A stretch of DNA of 64,000 bases, from the NCBI GenBank assembly GCA_944472155.2, contig OX235275.1, positions 56,437,228 to 56,501,227 of the forward strand, written 5' to 3'. Of the stretch, positions 43,290 to 54,713 are shown in pieces (the first letter of the stretch is position 1; every line of letters begins with the position of its first letter). Under the pieces are notes generated by a model, which saw only the letters and a list, made by a program, of their open reading frames with translations, was not told where the DNA came from and ran no database searches. The stretch is from Trichobilharzia szidati. Taxonomy: Eukaryota; Platyhelminthes; Trematoda; Strigeidida; Schistosomatidae. The translations under genes and the position numbers were made by a program.

Positions 43290-43960
43290 CCCTATGATAT
43301 CTAAAATGACTAGACAAATACAAACCTGTGATAAGGTGTATGTAGATCTATGTAAATAAATATACATATATGTATGTAGAGAGGAATTCAATTCAATATC
43401 TTAAATACAGTCACTTGGTGAGTTGTAATGGTAAAGACTTACAGAATTGTAGTAATGGAGTAGGCTTTTTCTGATCTGCAGTTGCTTACTCCACGTAAGA
43501 GTATGCCAACAGCCTGAGGGTACTTGAGGAGAGAAAATGAGATTGAAGCAAAGGATCCGAAAGTAGATATATGGATCAGGTACGGACCAGAGATGGTTGG
43601 CAATAGTGGGAAGCAAGAAGCTGGAGAAGGGAAGTTGTGTCCTTCGTAATGCGTGGTGAACCAGCTGGTGTCCTTATTCAGTACCAATTAGCAACCATGA
43701 TGTGCAGTGAATTCGTTATTTTTACTTTTTTTCTACAATGAACGTATTATTTGATATTTTTCGGCTTCCACAGACTGTTGAGTACCAACTAAGTCAAGTA
43801 GATCTTCCTGCCGATTGCCTCCAGCTATCCAATAACAACAATTCAGAGTGAACCACGATGACGCAAACTTGACTGGTAAAATTCAATCTGCGCCAACAGC
43901 AAGGACTAAACGTATCCCACTAGTTACTTACAACCTGATTTTTAGCCAAAGTAAGCCTGG
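43290..43960. other. No gene recognised
   Basis: AT-rich DNA. A short family-3-like piece (TTCCTGCCGATTGCCTCCAG) lies at about 43807-43830. Confidence 0.35.
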
Positions 43961-43964
43961 AAGT

Positions 43965-44225
43965 TAACTGGTGGATGGTGACTAGCAGTGGAATTCAGGA
44001 TAAGGCGCATTTCGTCCTATTTGGGACTCGTCATCTGGATGTACCTGCATTCCCCAGTGAGTGAGTGATGATGTTCGCACCGAGGCTGGATTCCACTGCT
44101 AGTCACCATCCACCAATTAACTTCTAATTACATGCTCAGACATCGTCGAAGCATCTGCACAAGAAGCCGACAGACATATCAACCTGAGACCGAGCACGTC
44201 GATGCAATCAATCGATGGGAAAATC
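43965..44225 (-). repeat. Sm-alpha-like SINE with hammerhead-like motif
   Basis: The minus strand carries a motif (44055-43990) with ACATCCAG, ATGACGA, stem II GTCC-CAAATA-GGAC, GAAA, TGCGCC and CCTGAATTCCACTGCTAG. This is very close to the published schistosome hammerhead except that the conserved C at the start of CUGACGA is A. The flanking 9-20 bp (CACTGCTAGTCACCATCCAC) recur in inverted form on both sides. Confidence 0.75.
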
Positions 44226-44229
44226 TAAA

Positions 44230-45410
44230 ATTCAATTAAAGTAAGCCTGGCTTCATAGGCTCAGGTTAACCGGAATACACCATCATGAAGTTGGTTGTGT
44301 GTCAGATACTGTCTCCTGAGTTTCTCGAAAATAAATGTCAACTATAAAGTCAAATACTGTCAGAGTTGTTTCGAAGAACGTCTTTTCTCATGGAGTTTGA
44401 GCTCATTCTCATCAGGATGTCACCACTAAGGTCATTTCTGAAGTTGAGGTTCACACACTACTAACACACAGAATTTTTTGTGTGCTGCCAAAAGGTCACA
44501 CCTTTAGAGTTCTAGTTTGATGTGTTTTTGTCTAGGAATTCAGGTTCTTTTTCCTAAAAGATTTATCCCTCTTTTGATCATATCAGGACTACACAGATGT
44601 CAAATGTGAGTAACAAGGCATATAACGTAATTTCCTAAAGAAAACATTAGCACTAGGCGGTATAAATTCATCAGTTGATTGTTCCAGGGATTGATTTTAT
44701 CACTGACCAACAATTTCTCCTTAAAATGGAGAAGGAATTCATAACTTCCAAAAAGATATCGATCTTATTTTTTAAGAATCCTCTTCTATCAAGAATCTGA
44801 AGAAAGACAGAGAGAGAGTACCATTCAGTTTATTGATTGGGATCTTAAAGTTTCAGTTCGTTTTTATTGAAAATTACGAGTATTATTACTGAGTAATACA
44901 GACTCTGCTCGCCTTTACACTGGTAATCATACATAAGCCCCGAATTTCTATCAAGAGAATAGTTTGACTGAGTCACCATTAAGATACTTGAAAAGATGAA
45001 CACTTGTGATCGTATAGTTGCAACAATATCTCTACTTGTGAAGTAATCTGTTAATCTGAAGTGAACTGATCATAAATAAGGTGTACATCGAATTGTTACC
45101 TTTAATGAGTCAGCAGTTCAGTAGTAGAATGCTCGTCAGCGTAGCGGTGGAGAGACGCCTTGCTTCGACCCGACCCTACGCACTCCTGAAATTCGCCTAA
45201 CTTGCTATCCCTTAGTAAGCCCGGAAAAGAGGAAAGTTGAGGCGTGGCGTTAGCAAATCTAACCCCTTATACAACAAAACACCATCACCCTGTGTTCTAC
45301 TTGAAGCCCTCAGTAAGGTGGGACCATATTTTGACCGAAGATAAAGTATCACAGCCAGAGTGAAAGTCTGTCAAAAATTGATCTTAAGGAACCAATCGGA
45401 TTTAGGTAAA
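44230..45410. other. Mostly unassigned; one tRNA-like head
   Basis: A tRNA-like block at about 45110-45180 (GTTCAGTAGTAGAATGCTCG, then GCTTCGACCC) looks like an A and B box pair from a SINE. Nothing else is recognised. Confidence 0.35.
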
Positions 45411-45414
45411 GGTA

Positions 45415-45835
45415 ATTCATGAAAAATTCCCATTCGAACATTAATAAACAGAAGACCAGTAGTTCAGCGAAGAGTCTCTTTTCGGCGAATTCATTTTCAT
45501 AGCTGTACAATCACAAATATATATGGTTGTTTTGTATTTGTGTGTACATTAAATTCGACAAACGAAAAAACAACTATTAAGTTCAGGTGAATTAAGTGTT
45601 GATATAAGAGGGTAGTAACAAAAGTGATGAGTTGTCACAAACGATTGTTAAAGAAGAGTTACGTAATAATATGAGTAGTTTAATGAGAGAGTTGTACTCA
45701 GGGTGTACATGGAAACAAAATATGCGGAATTACACAATGGTTTTAAGTAGAAAAATAAGCATACAAACAAAAGTTAAGTCAAATGAAACAAACAAAGAAA
45801 GAAAAGTTAAGTCAAGTCAACACAGTTGTTACTAT
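45415..45835 (+). repeat. Single copy of the foldback unit
   Basis: Collinear with the reverse complement of the right arm and right flank of the foldback at 12075-12790, including the central CACAGTTGTTACTATGGGAG. It shows that the basic unit is about 400 bp and is not itself palindromic. Confidence 0.8.
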
Positions 45836-45839
45836 GGGA

Positions 45840-46540
45840 GTAGAATTTTGTTTTTTTTGTATGAACAGTTCTGGTTCCTCTAGCTTAATGGCTAGGGCTT
45901 CTGCGATGCAAAGAAAACGGAATCGTACTGTCTTTGGAAGGTTGTTCTTCGCTTTGTAAATTACTTCGAAGGAGGCGTTTGTTGAGATGGAATGACCAGT
46001 GCTGACGAGGTGTTATCGGTAATTCCAAATCAAATCATGCCTGCCTTTTTAAATTTGAAGAGGGTAGATACAGTATTCTACTCATTCCCTAGGTACTTTT
46101 TCTGTCCATCTATTCAATAAGGTAGGGTTATAGTTTTTAAGAATAAGGTTTAAGCTACAGGGTTAAGGTTAAGATTACGGTAGGAATTAGGAATAGGTTA
46201 AAGAACAGTGTCAAAAATGTCAGCATGTTTCAAAATGCGATGACGTCTAGTGACCTGGATGAATGCACCATTTATCGCGTATGGTATGACTTCTTTATAG
46301 ATCATCTGTGTAGTGACTGGGAGAAATTCTAACAACACATTAGCGACAAACACGTAGCATAATATCATATTTGCAAAGCATTTTAGGGTATTTTTCAAAA
46401 ATTATGGAATTCTTTTGTATCTGAATTCTAATTGGTTGTTCAAGGTCACTTTGATTTTGGTTATGACAGTTTAACTTCGCTATGTTTTGTATTTAATAAA
46501 ATCTTAATATATCTGTGAAACTGGGGCACTGTGGTAGGAA
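45840..46540. other. No gene recognised
   Basis: A tRNA-like start (GGTTCCTCTAGCTTAATGGCTAGGGCTTC, split here as a head without a B box) lies near 45875. The rest is AT-rich, with a TTAAGGTTAAG-like stretch near 46140-46175. Confidence 0.3.
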
Positions 46541-46542
46541 GT

Positions 46543-47062
46543 AATTCCATATTAGTTCTTTTATTAGATATTATCGTGCAGTGAAACAGTATTATTTACT
46601 GGATGATGTTTCGAAAAAAATTTATTGTTCATAATCATGGCATCAATTATAATCGCAGCTATAGTCCATAGGTATAGTTCAGCTATAGCACTACATGCAA
46701 TTACACACAACCATACAATACGTTAGGATGGGATAAGATGACAGTTTTAAAATCTAATGTAACAGCTGGGTGAAGGGAGAGATTGATAACAGAAGCTTTG
46801 TTTATCGAATCAACTGCAAACAAGTGTAATAGGAATGATTCAACACCTGTCCACCCAGACATCTGGAAAATTCTACTACCCCAACGACGAAAAATAGAAG
46901 AGGACAAAGAAAACTATAAAACTCAAGTTTCGAACTCGTGTGATTATGATTGATATGATTATGAACAATAACAAATTATGTTGGAAACGTCATCCAGTAA
47001 ATAATACTGTTTCACTGTGTGATATACCTAATAAACAAACTAATATGGAATCAATAAAATCT
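46543..47062. mobile_element. Short terminal-inverted-repeat element (MITE-like)
   Basis: Ends with inverted repeats of about 100 bp: ATTCCATATTAG at the left, CTAATATGGAAT at the right. Inside each is the shared segment AGTGAAACAGTATTATTTAC then TGGATGA, and GTTCATAATCAT. The 310-bp centre has no transposase. No target duplication is clear. Superfamily is unknown. Confidence 0.7.
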
Positions 47063-47214
47063 GTTTCATCCACGATTCTTCTATGATTTTTCTAAAATTA
47101 TAGACTTCTCTATTAGTTTATCTCAGTTATTCATTATTACTATTCACTAATGTCACTCATGTCATAATTTCAGTCAATTTCTACAGCCTACAAATGATCA
47201 GTGGATGTGTGAAG

Positions 47215-47610
47215 GATAAACTGTCGTTTTGGGCCGTTTTAATGTTTGCTTATAAATTCACCTGCTCGTGTGGAGCTCGTTATATTGGCCGCACAAAGCG
47301 CACACTTTCCAAACGTATCTCTGAACATTATCCAGCATGGTTAGCAAAAGGACAGTGCAAGAGAAGGAGTTTCCAGCTGCATTCTTGAGCACTTGGTGAA
47401 CTCAAGCCACACAGCTCCACCAGAATCGTCTTTCAAGATTGTCTACAAGGTGAGGCTAAATGGTACAAAGAGCGTCAGGTTTTGGCTTTTGTGTGTGACG
47501 GAGGCGCTGGCAATTCGTCAATACAACCCTGAGCTCTGTATACAGAAAAGTTTGTCCAGTCTCTTATTCTACCTTGGTCTTAACTCCTTCACTAGTCGCT
47601 CCCTGTAAAA
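47215..47610 (+). pseudogene. PLE GIY-YIG endonuclease fragment
   Basis: Reads YKFTCSCGARYIGRTKRTL, then SKRISEHYPAWLAKG, and later (frame changed) VTEALAIRQYNPELCIQK. This is the cleanest GIY-YIG in the window: C.CG, YIGRT.R, EH.P.W...G and the conserved ALAI..Y.P.LC end. One frameshift after SFQ and a stop at 47386 separate the halves. Confidence 0.8.
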
Positions 47611-48012
47611 AACGTTTTAGTTGTTTTTAAAATTTTACTTTTAGTTTGTGCTTTTACTTTAATAATTAATTCACTATTATCACTCCCTCATATGTTCCTT
47701 CTGTACATTTTCACACCCTCTTCACAATTGTTGACAACTGGGCACTCAACTACCACCTTTATTCTCACTACTCAATAACAATTTTAACCTTATCAGATTT
47801 CTAACTTTGTGTCGTTGAGTACCACGTAATTTACAACTTTTATTTATTACTTTAAAAGCCACTTCTAAGTAACTATATCAATTATATTACCCCCTCCAAT
47901 TACTCAATAATAGACTACTATACATTTTTAATAAATATAAATACGAATGTACAGCCGGCCTGTGAAGATGATTTCGTCGATAAAGAAAACTTTCTTCCCT
48001 GAATTTGTCTTT
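47611..48012 (+). repeat. PLE 3' untranslated region and terminal box
   Basis: Ends with ATGTACAGCCGGCCTGTGAA, then GATTTCGTCGATAAAGAAAAC, related to the TGTACAGCTA box at 5070, 12690, 33500 and 45510. Confidence 0.5.
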
Positions 48013-48019
48013 TATTTTC

Positions 48020-48195
48020 TTCATTTATTTTGATTGGACACTGGTAACTAGTGTGACGTGTCTAGTCCCATCTTTGGTGCAGACTGAATTCTATCAGTCA
48101 GGTTCCTTCAAGGTTGCAGATACGTTTTGCTGACGAGTGCCAACTAGCACGAAACCTAGGTCCAAGTCTTCCTGCCGATTGCCTCCAACTATCTA
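48020..48195 (+). repeat. Family-3 repeat with intact-looking hammerhead
   Basis: TTTTGATTGGACACTGGTAA, GTGCAGACTGAATTCTATCA and TTCCTGCCGATTGCCTCCAA are shared with 33090-33310 and 42190-42612. The hammerhead itself is listed separately. Confidence 0.65.
48124..48168 (+). ncRNA. Predicted hammerhead ribozyme
   Basis: Core strand CTGACGA at 48130-48136, stem II GTGC-CAACTA-GCAC at 48137-48150, then GAAA at 48151-48154. Stem III is the tiny self-complementary ACCTAGGT, followed by the cleavage-type C of GTC at 48162. Stem I pairs GTTTTG (48124-48129) with CAAGTC (48163-48168) except for one U-U mismatch, with one G-U pair. All conserved core bases of a type I hammerhead are present. Activity is not shown. 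Confidence 0.65.
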
Positions 48196-48199
48196 ATAA

Positions 48200-48885
48200 C
48201 ATTTTCTTCATGACTGAATGGGTATTTTCCATGTCACAGATGACATAATAGCTAAAATACTTCAAAGTATATTATTGAAAGCAGTTGGAATGAGTATATT
48301 CTTCATCATATCTTTACGTCTAACGTCTTTTACGCGACGTCTTATTCATCAAAATGTGTCATATAATCTTGCCAACATCCATTTGCAATTAACAGTCCAC
48401 TTGATCTTGTGAATTTAAGTATGCAGATCTAAGACGTAAGATCTAAGACCATCTCTTAGTTTGATTGTAAAAAGGAAAAATTATACGAAGGAATAGCTTA
48501 GTTCTTGTACAGTACACCGAACGATTTTTCAGTTGATGATACGGAATAACGCATAAGGACAAAGTTATATGTAAGGTAAGATTAAGTTGTTCATAGGATT
48601 TCTGGCTACATATACTTTCCGCGCAATGAAAACCACTAACTCTCTTTTTGTCCGATTCCTTTTGCTACTGTGGTATTTAATCCATATCTTCAATCGTTCT
48701 TCTTACAATTTCAGTGGTAATGATTCTGGATGTCACTTACACCTTAACTTGCTTCGACCTTCCGATTACAAGGTAGACTTACAGGATATTCAGCCACTGG
48801 AACCGTATACATTGGCCAACTATTGAATTCAAACTCCTACCAATTCGTGGTTTTAGCCCGACTGGCACCAGTCAATATCATCCAT
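48200..48885. other. No gene recognised
   Basis: AT-rich DNA; ORFs at 48218-48412 and 48587-48826 carry no known motif. Confidence 0.3.
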
Positions 48886-48889
48886 GGCG

Positions 48890-49035
48890 ATTATTTGTCT
48901 TCAGACTTAGTGAGTGCGTTCTGATGAAAAGTCCCGAACTAGGGCGAAACAGCTGTCCATTATTCTGTGGTGATTTTCCCTGGTTCTTTCTCTGACTGAT
49001 ATCAATCCGTGATCAAATTGAAATAGATGAGATTT
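48890..49035 (+). repeat. SINE-H1 tail
   Basis: GTGCGTTCTGATGAAAAGTC, then CCGAACTAGGGCGAAAC and AGCTGTCCATTATTC. Stem II is strong (CCC/GGG), but stem I has decayed. Confidence 0.65.
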
Positions 49036-49164
49036 TATAGTCTTATCAGATCAGTAGTCTGTCGGCTAGGTAAGGGCCATTCTATGAAACTTATGGAGAG
49101 ATGACGATAAGTTTTACTGTCATCTGTCGGCAGATGCTTCCTAAAAAGGAGAAAATTATTACAT

Positions 49165-49405
49165 AAGAAGACGTGAACCACTGGTTCAGTGGTAGAATAC
49201 TCATCAACCAATCACGTGGTCTGGGGTTTGATCTCGGACCAAGTCATTCCTAAACATCGCTTAAATGACAGAAGGCGTAGTAAAGACGGAGGGTTAAGCA
49301 TGAGAATAAAGATCTTAACCTACAAAAATAACATCACCGCTAATGAGACTTTGAAGCTTTTCCACTCGGAAAGCAAGGGGATTCAATAAAATAAAAAATA
49401 AGATT
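49165..49405 (+). repeat. tRNA-headed SINE, other family
   Basis: A box GGTTCAGTGGTAGAATACTC and B box-like GGGTTTGATCTC resemble a glycine-type tRNA head, but no complete cloverleaf can be drawn. A long non-tRNA body and an A-rich end follow, so it is not a functional tRNA gene. Confidence 0.55.
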
Positions 49406-49409
49406 AAGT

Positions 49410-50775
49410 TGTCTGTGAAGTAATCATAAGCTGATTAGCATGGTACTTTTGAACTTAAAAAGATGTTATGCCCCCTCCTCCAGTACAAGGGATAAGCTGC
49501 TGGTAAGACTAGCCAGTTCACCACACACCACTTTCCTGTTCTGATAGAGTTACGTAGGTAGGTCGTGCACTGGGGCTTGCAGGACTCAACCACATGCCGA
49601 AAATCCATTAATGTTATGTACACCTAGTTTTGCCTAAAACCTTAAAACAACTACTTTAAGTAGTTATCGCGCACTGGTGTGTGCCCTTTCTTTTTCCCTC
49701 TGTTTCGATTGATGAATTCCTATTGGCTGTTAATACGTTTCATGTATCATTGATTACTTCATTTTCAAGGTCATTCTGGCTGTGTATATACAGAGTTTCT
49801 GTCTAGCACTTTGACTGTTGTTTTTGGATAGTAAAAGCTCTCTTATCGACGTTCAGTCTTTTCTTCTGTCTTCGAGTGCCGGCGGTGTCATTGTTGTTGT
49901 TGTTGACGTTGACAAATTAGCCAGCGCATTAAGTTAGTGTTCGCTCATGGTCTACCAGGTCGTCGTTTGGGTCACAAGGATTAGAGAGATGAATTTAAGT
50001 AGGAGGAGCAGCAGCTTGAAATCCATTAGAAGGAGACTTTAATTAAGCGATTCATCAATTTCACGATAGAATACTCTGTTGTTCTCAGTGTTTAATTCTA
50101 GTTCTTTTTATTAACTAAGTAAAAGGCTACTTCCATTCAATAATGTGGCTGTTGAATTTCCTCCCAGATTGATTCATTTCGACTTATATTTATGATCTGA
50201 ATGTTTTTGGATGTCAGTCTTACTTACTTTCTTAATTTGAGTATAACATCAACGACTATGATGATAGCAATTTGCTTTATTTCAAAACACTACTAATAGT
50301 ACAATGTGGAATTTTTCAGCATTCGATACAATATTGCAGCTAATTTTATCGAATAATATTAAAAACAGTTACACAGATATTATTGCAGGATTGTTAACGG
50401 CAGATTCTTATTTGGTATTTATAGTAACAGTGAAGCCACACATGTACAACAAACAAAATTTTAAATCATAATAATAATAGTAATGTTAGTAGTTAAGATT
50501 GTCAGTTAATTGAGACAGTGTCACCATAGATTACAAATAGGAGATAATAGAAGAACCAATTGTTTTGCTTACAACATAGTAATTCAAAAGTTTCTCGTTT
50601 TACATTGTCCCTATCACGTGGAATCCAGGCCAAATAGGGTATCGTTAAGTTCCTATACTTGATAGTACGAGCGTATAATCTTTTGTACTGACTTCAAGTT
50701 CTACCAGATGAGATACAAGGTGGGGAGAGTTGAGAATAGAGGAGGTGTTGAGGGTTAGACAGTATAGATTTAGAC
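49410..50775. other. Unassigned; possible LTR remnant
   Basis: A stretch at 49705-49870 (CCTATTGGCTGTTAATACG, ...AGTCTTTTCTTCTG) faintly recalls LTR-A, and a GTT repeat lies near 49890. Nothing firm is seen. Confidence 0.3.
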
Positions 50776-50779
50776 CATT

Positions 50780-52070
50780 TCTCGCATGTGTTCAGATCTG
50801 TCAACTAATGTAGTAACAAGCTGACTACTCTGCACACCACTTGTCCTACTGACGACCTCTAATACCCTTCGAAATATGATATAGTCCTTTTTTCGATAGA
50901 CCAGGAAAGACCAAGGGGGGTGGACAGTAAAGTACAATAAGTAAGATACACGAGTTAAAAAGTTGTAAAATTAGAGGTTGAGTGATTCCAGATTGTCTTA
51001 GCTTCAAAATGTAGTAGCTTAGACGGAACATCTTCTTGGAGATCGACAAAATATGGGATGACCAAGTAAGGTGAGAGGATAAAACTATACCAAGGGATTT
51101 TGTGTTCGACCTAGTTTATATTACAGTCCCCTCTAAGCATCATGTATATCGCCCAGTCGTTGTGGGTCACGTTTATGACTAAAGGAGAAGTCTGTAGTCT
51201 GGCCTTTTGAGGGAATTAACGATAGACCATTTAGATTAGACCACTAACTAACGTCCGACAGAAAGCGATTAAGTTTGCAATAGTCAGAATAGGACTTGAT
51301 AGGAAGCGAGACGGTCAGATCATCAGCGTATTTGACGAAGTTGATTTCATTCGAAAGGGGTAAGTCGTGTAAGGAGCACCATCTTCAGTAAGCAAGGCAG
51401 AGGAAGATTCACCCTTATACAAAGTGTACTGCATTCTATTTGAGAAATAAGAATGCAACCAGTTAGCAGCCTAGGACTCAGTTTACGTAAGAGAAAGTTT
51501 ATTTAACACAAGGCATCTAGGCACTGAGTCATGAGCAGATGTGTAGTTGAGGAAAGTACAAAGTACATATTTGGACCCCTTTTTAAGGAGGAGACAATGT
51601 TATGATGTAATACAGCAGCAGCAACTACAGTACTTCTGTCCTGTCAATAAAGGAAGTGTTTGGGATCATTAGAACTTTTAAAAGAGGGTACAAAGTTGAG
51701 TTAGAGTAATTTCTTCATTAATTTCAAAAAAAGAAGAGGTAATTGCAGTGGTTCTGAATGTAACATTAATACTTGAACCTCATTTAGGTACATGGATGAT
51801 TTTAATGTCTTTCCACGCAGCAGGTACAGCGTTACTAGAAAAGGAAGTATTGAATATGTTTGTAAGCGGGTAACATAAAATATCAGTACATCTCTTCAGG
51901 ACAACCGCAAGTACACCATCAGGACCTAGGTTCTGGGGAGGTTTTAGATATTTCAAACATTTAAGAACATCAAAAGTGTTAAAACCATGAAAGTTACTGA
52001 CCTGGTTACTTGTTACACTCGGGACAAAAGCATCATTAGAAGAGAGTATGCAGGATTTGTTGGGAATATT
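50780..52070 (-). pseudogene. CR1/Jockey-like reverse transcriptase, decayed
   Basis: The minus-strand frame at 50846-51049 reads SKKMFRLSYYILKLRQSGIT, then LFNSCILLIVLYCPPPLVFPG, the post-palm region of CR1/Jockey-type elements. Further upstream, GPDGVLAVVLK (about 51890-51930) is the first RT finger motif. Many stops lie between. The clade is uncertain. Confidence 0.6.
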
Positions 52071-52074
52071 TTTA

Positions 52075-53245
52075 TATCAGTGGAGGGGACACTAATACAC
52101 TTTGCTTACCACAAACTGTAATTTCATTGAAAAGTTCCCAACAATGACCTACAAGTTTTCTGAACACTTTTCGTTATTATTAAATGGGGAATATTTCACT
52201 ATCATTCTAGGAGATTTAATAAGCGTTTACTGGTACTACAAAAACACTCAACAAATCATTAGAGAATCCAGGAAGACAATAATCTGTTTCAGACTTTAAA
52301 TTTTATAGCAATTTGGATTGCATTCATAGTAGATTCAGTCACAAATCGATATCAGCTGGAGAGACAAAAGAAACGAAGGACTCTTCAGCAAGATGCACTA
52401 ATGACCTCTTGGACTATCGAGTCCAGGATCTTCGGGTTAAGAGGCCAACCTGTCAACTAATCAGTCATTGGACTGAAATTTAGTGACACTTGAATTCTTG
52501 GTTATTTAGTTACGAAATCGATACTAAAATTATTCTAAAATCCCTGAAATATCCAAGATCTAAATATCAATCTTTAGGTCATCAGAAGGCTTTGGAATTA
52601 ATTCCCTGAAGTTCTAATGAGAAGTCCTGCCTGGTGAGGTTCATCATGTAGGTTCTGAAGTGCAGATGGTCGTTGATGGCATTGGTTTGCTATAGCACTA
52701 TATTACGAGTTGATAGAATTAACAGTTCATGGATCACTGATATTCAGCCAGTTGTGTGGGTGGGTTCAATCTCTGTCCAAGTGCACCTGTTGACGAGTTT
52801 AACATTTGGACAAATGGCTGTCCATTACTCTCAGGTAATGTTAGCCTATATGACAAACTATGCTGTAGCTTATCATCCGATCGCATCCAGCACAATTTTT
52901 GATGAAAGCCTTAAGATCATTTTCACGAAAGTAGTCCCAAATTTTACATTTATTCGATGTGGAGCAATCCCACTTATTGCGTCACACAAAAGACAAGGCG
53001 TCCAACGAATAGTTACTTTTTCCGGCGATATCATTCTCAACCTGCATTATCGCATATATATATATATATGAGCAATAAAATGAATAATTCTATAGATATG
53101 TCATTAGAATTATACATTTTAGACAACAATTACATAGTAGAAATCAAACAGAATACTAAGAATATCCATCCACAGAAAATGGTTATAGGAGGGAAAATTC
53201 ACAAGCTACCTTTTTCGGGTATTTGTATATACAAAACGATACAAT
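52075..53245. other. Mostly unassigned; decayed SINE-H1 pieces
   Basis: Around 52640-52860 weak SINE-H1 words occur (GATCACTGATATTCAGCCAG, then ATGGCTGTCCATTACTC). A TA repeat lies at 53051-53069. The 132-residue ORF over this stretch is not a gene I can support. Confidence 0.35.
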
Positions 53246-53250
53246 CCTAT

Positions 53251-53579
53251 TGTAACGACAGAAGACAAGGGCCAGGCAACAGATCGTTTATTGAGAAAAT
53301 CAACAGATATTTATAGATTTTTATGTACATTATTATTAGCATTGTTAGCATAGAAACAACGTCCTCTGATTGGTTGTTTTCTTGCTTGTGACCGTTTCTC
53401 AAAAAATTAAGCCATATCTATGCGAATCGTATTTGTACACGTTAAGTCTGCTGTGATTGATTGTTGAGTTCTTCAAGGTTAAGCCTTGTTACTGTCTTTT
53501 CTCATGACCCCTATTAGGGACATAACATTGACGTAAATTGCTGTCTACAATTTTTGGTTTGCAGCTAGCTCTCACCACA
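53251..53579 (-). repeat. Solo LTR, family LTR-A, copy 3
   Basis: Plus-strand TGTAACGACAGAAGACAAGG start and TCTCACCACA end, the reverse of copies 1 and 2. A reverse-strand TATAAATA box and AATAAA signal are present. Flanking 4-mers are CTAT and ATAT, an imperfect match. Confidence 0.7.
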
Positions 53580-53599
53580 ATATCACTCATGGAGGATTC

Positions 53600-53700
53600 A
53601 GATTAGATCACTTCATTATAAAGCTTGCTTTGAAAATGTTGTCTAGAAGGACGACGGAAGATATGCAGTTAAATCATTCAGGTCAGAAAACACCATTTAT
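53600..53700 (+). repeat. PLE 3' tail, diverged hammerhead-like motif
   Basis: GCTTTGAAAATGTTGTCTAG, then AAGGACGACGGAAGATATGC and CATTCAGGTCAGAAAACACC follow the order of 32868-32945. The core strand is mutated (TTGAAAA for CTGAAGA). Confidence 0.45.
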
Positions 53701-53754
53701 TGAGCCACAGAATCTGAAATATTTTCATTTCTGACATTATAAAATAAGAGCTGA

Positions 53755-53960
53755 ACACTGTAGAATGGAACCCGAAAGGGAAGCGACGAGTTGGCCGTCC
53801 AAGGGTGACCTGGAGGAGATCATGTGAAGAGGAATTGAAAGCGTGTGGGCAGACTTGGAGCCAGGTGAAAACTACAGCAGAGAACCGAACGCAATGGAGA
53901 CGCATGGCTGAAGCCCTATGTTCCTCTAGGAATTAAAGGAAATAATAATAATAATACTGT
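53755..53960 (+). pseudogene. RTE-B 3' end
   Basis: Short 3' fragment: AACCCGAAAGGGAAGCGACG through GCCCTATGTTCCTCTAGGAA and an AAT run. Same tail as 39140-39510. Confidence 0.75.
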
Positions 53961-53964
53961 AGAA

Positions 53965-54480
53965 TGGATCCTCATCGGAGATGGCTGCGACGAACACTTC
54001 TTCACATAGCTCATGAAGCCGAAACCACTAAGACTAGCCTACAGTTTCTGCCGCTAAAAGACTTCTCTATCTGAATCTACAATTCAATGAAGAAGCATCA
54101 GCAGGAAGACTTAGAAACCGCCTGTCCTGTTCACTGAAGAAAACCTTCTTCGCGGTTGAACTTCGATGCACTTTGCCTACAAAACTAATGATTCACACGA
54201 ACCTGGAGAATAAACTAGTACTGTTGGCCTCATCAGTGTGTGTATCTATTAATTCGCCTACTCGTGTGGAGCCAGGTGTACTAAGTGGTGTCTACTGTTC
54301 AGATGTGTAATGCAACACTTACCTTCACGGTTTCACCGAACGCGAAAAGAGGATCCCTCCGCAGGAATCTCGTTAAATGAGTACGAATTAAACTTCTTCA
54401 TACAGAGCAGAAGCAATAGCAATTCCCATGTTAAGCCACACTGAACGTACAATTGGCCTTGTCTGTCTTAGCGCCGGTTA
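53965..54480 (+). pseudogene. Probable PLE linker region, decayed
   Basis: Pieces such as FNEEASAGRLRNRL, KTFFAVELRC and INSPTRVEPG recall the region between the RT and GIY-YIG of PLEs. Low certainty. Confidence 0.35.
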
Positions 54481-54484
54481 CATA

Positions 54485-54710
54485 ATTTTTGGAATTGTAT
54501 TATTCTCCCTCCCCATTTTCTCTTAATAATATTTTTATCAACTAGAATTTCTTTCAATTCTAGTCGAGTGGTACTGAATTCTGTCTATTATATCATGTAA
54601 CTAAAATTTGTTTCTATTTTAGTTTCAACCCGATTAACGCTTTCTACATCATGTAATCGGCTGTCTAAAATTTACAATTCTAACGACAGCTTCTGGGAAA
54701 CATTTCTTTT
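54485..54710. other. AT-rich, no feature recognised
   Basis: Nothing recognised. Confidence 0.3.
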
Positions 54711-54713
54711 TAC

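Noticed and set aside
46140..46180. TTAAGG/GGTTAAG-like run as telomere-like repeat
   Set aside because: Irregular, not the TTAGGG unit, and very short.
49165..49245. Possible tRNA-Gly gene
   Set aside because: A and B boxes are present, but the B box has GTTTGAT, the acceptor strands do not pair, and a SINE body follows.
52673..53071. 132-codon ORF
   Set aside because: Overlaps decayed SINE-H1 words and ends in a TA microsatellite; no recognisable domain.
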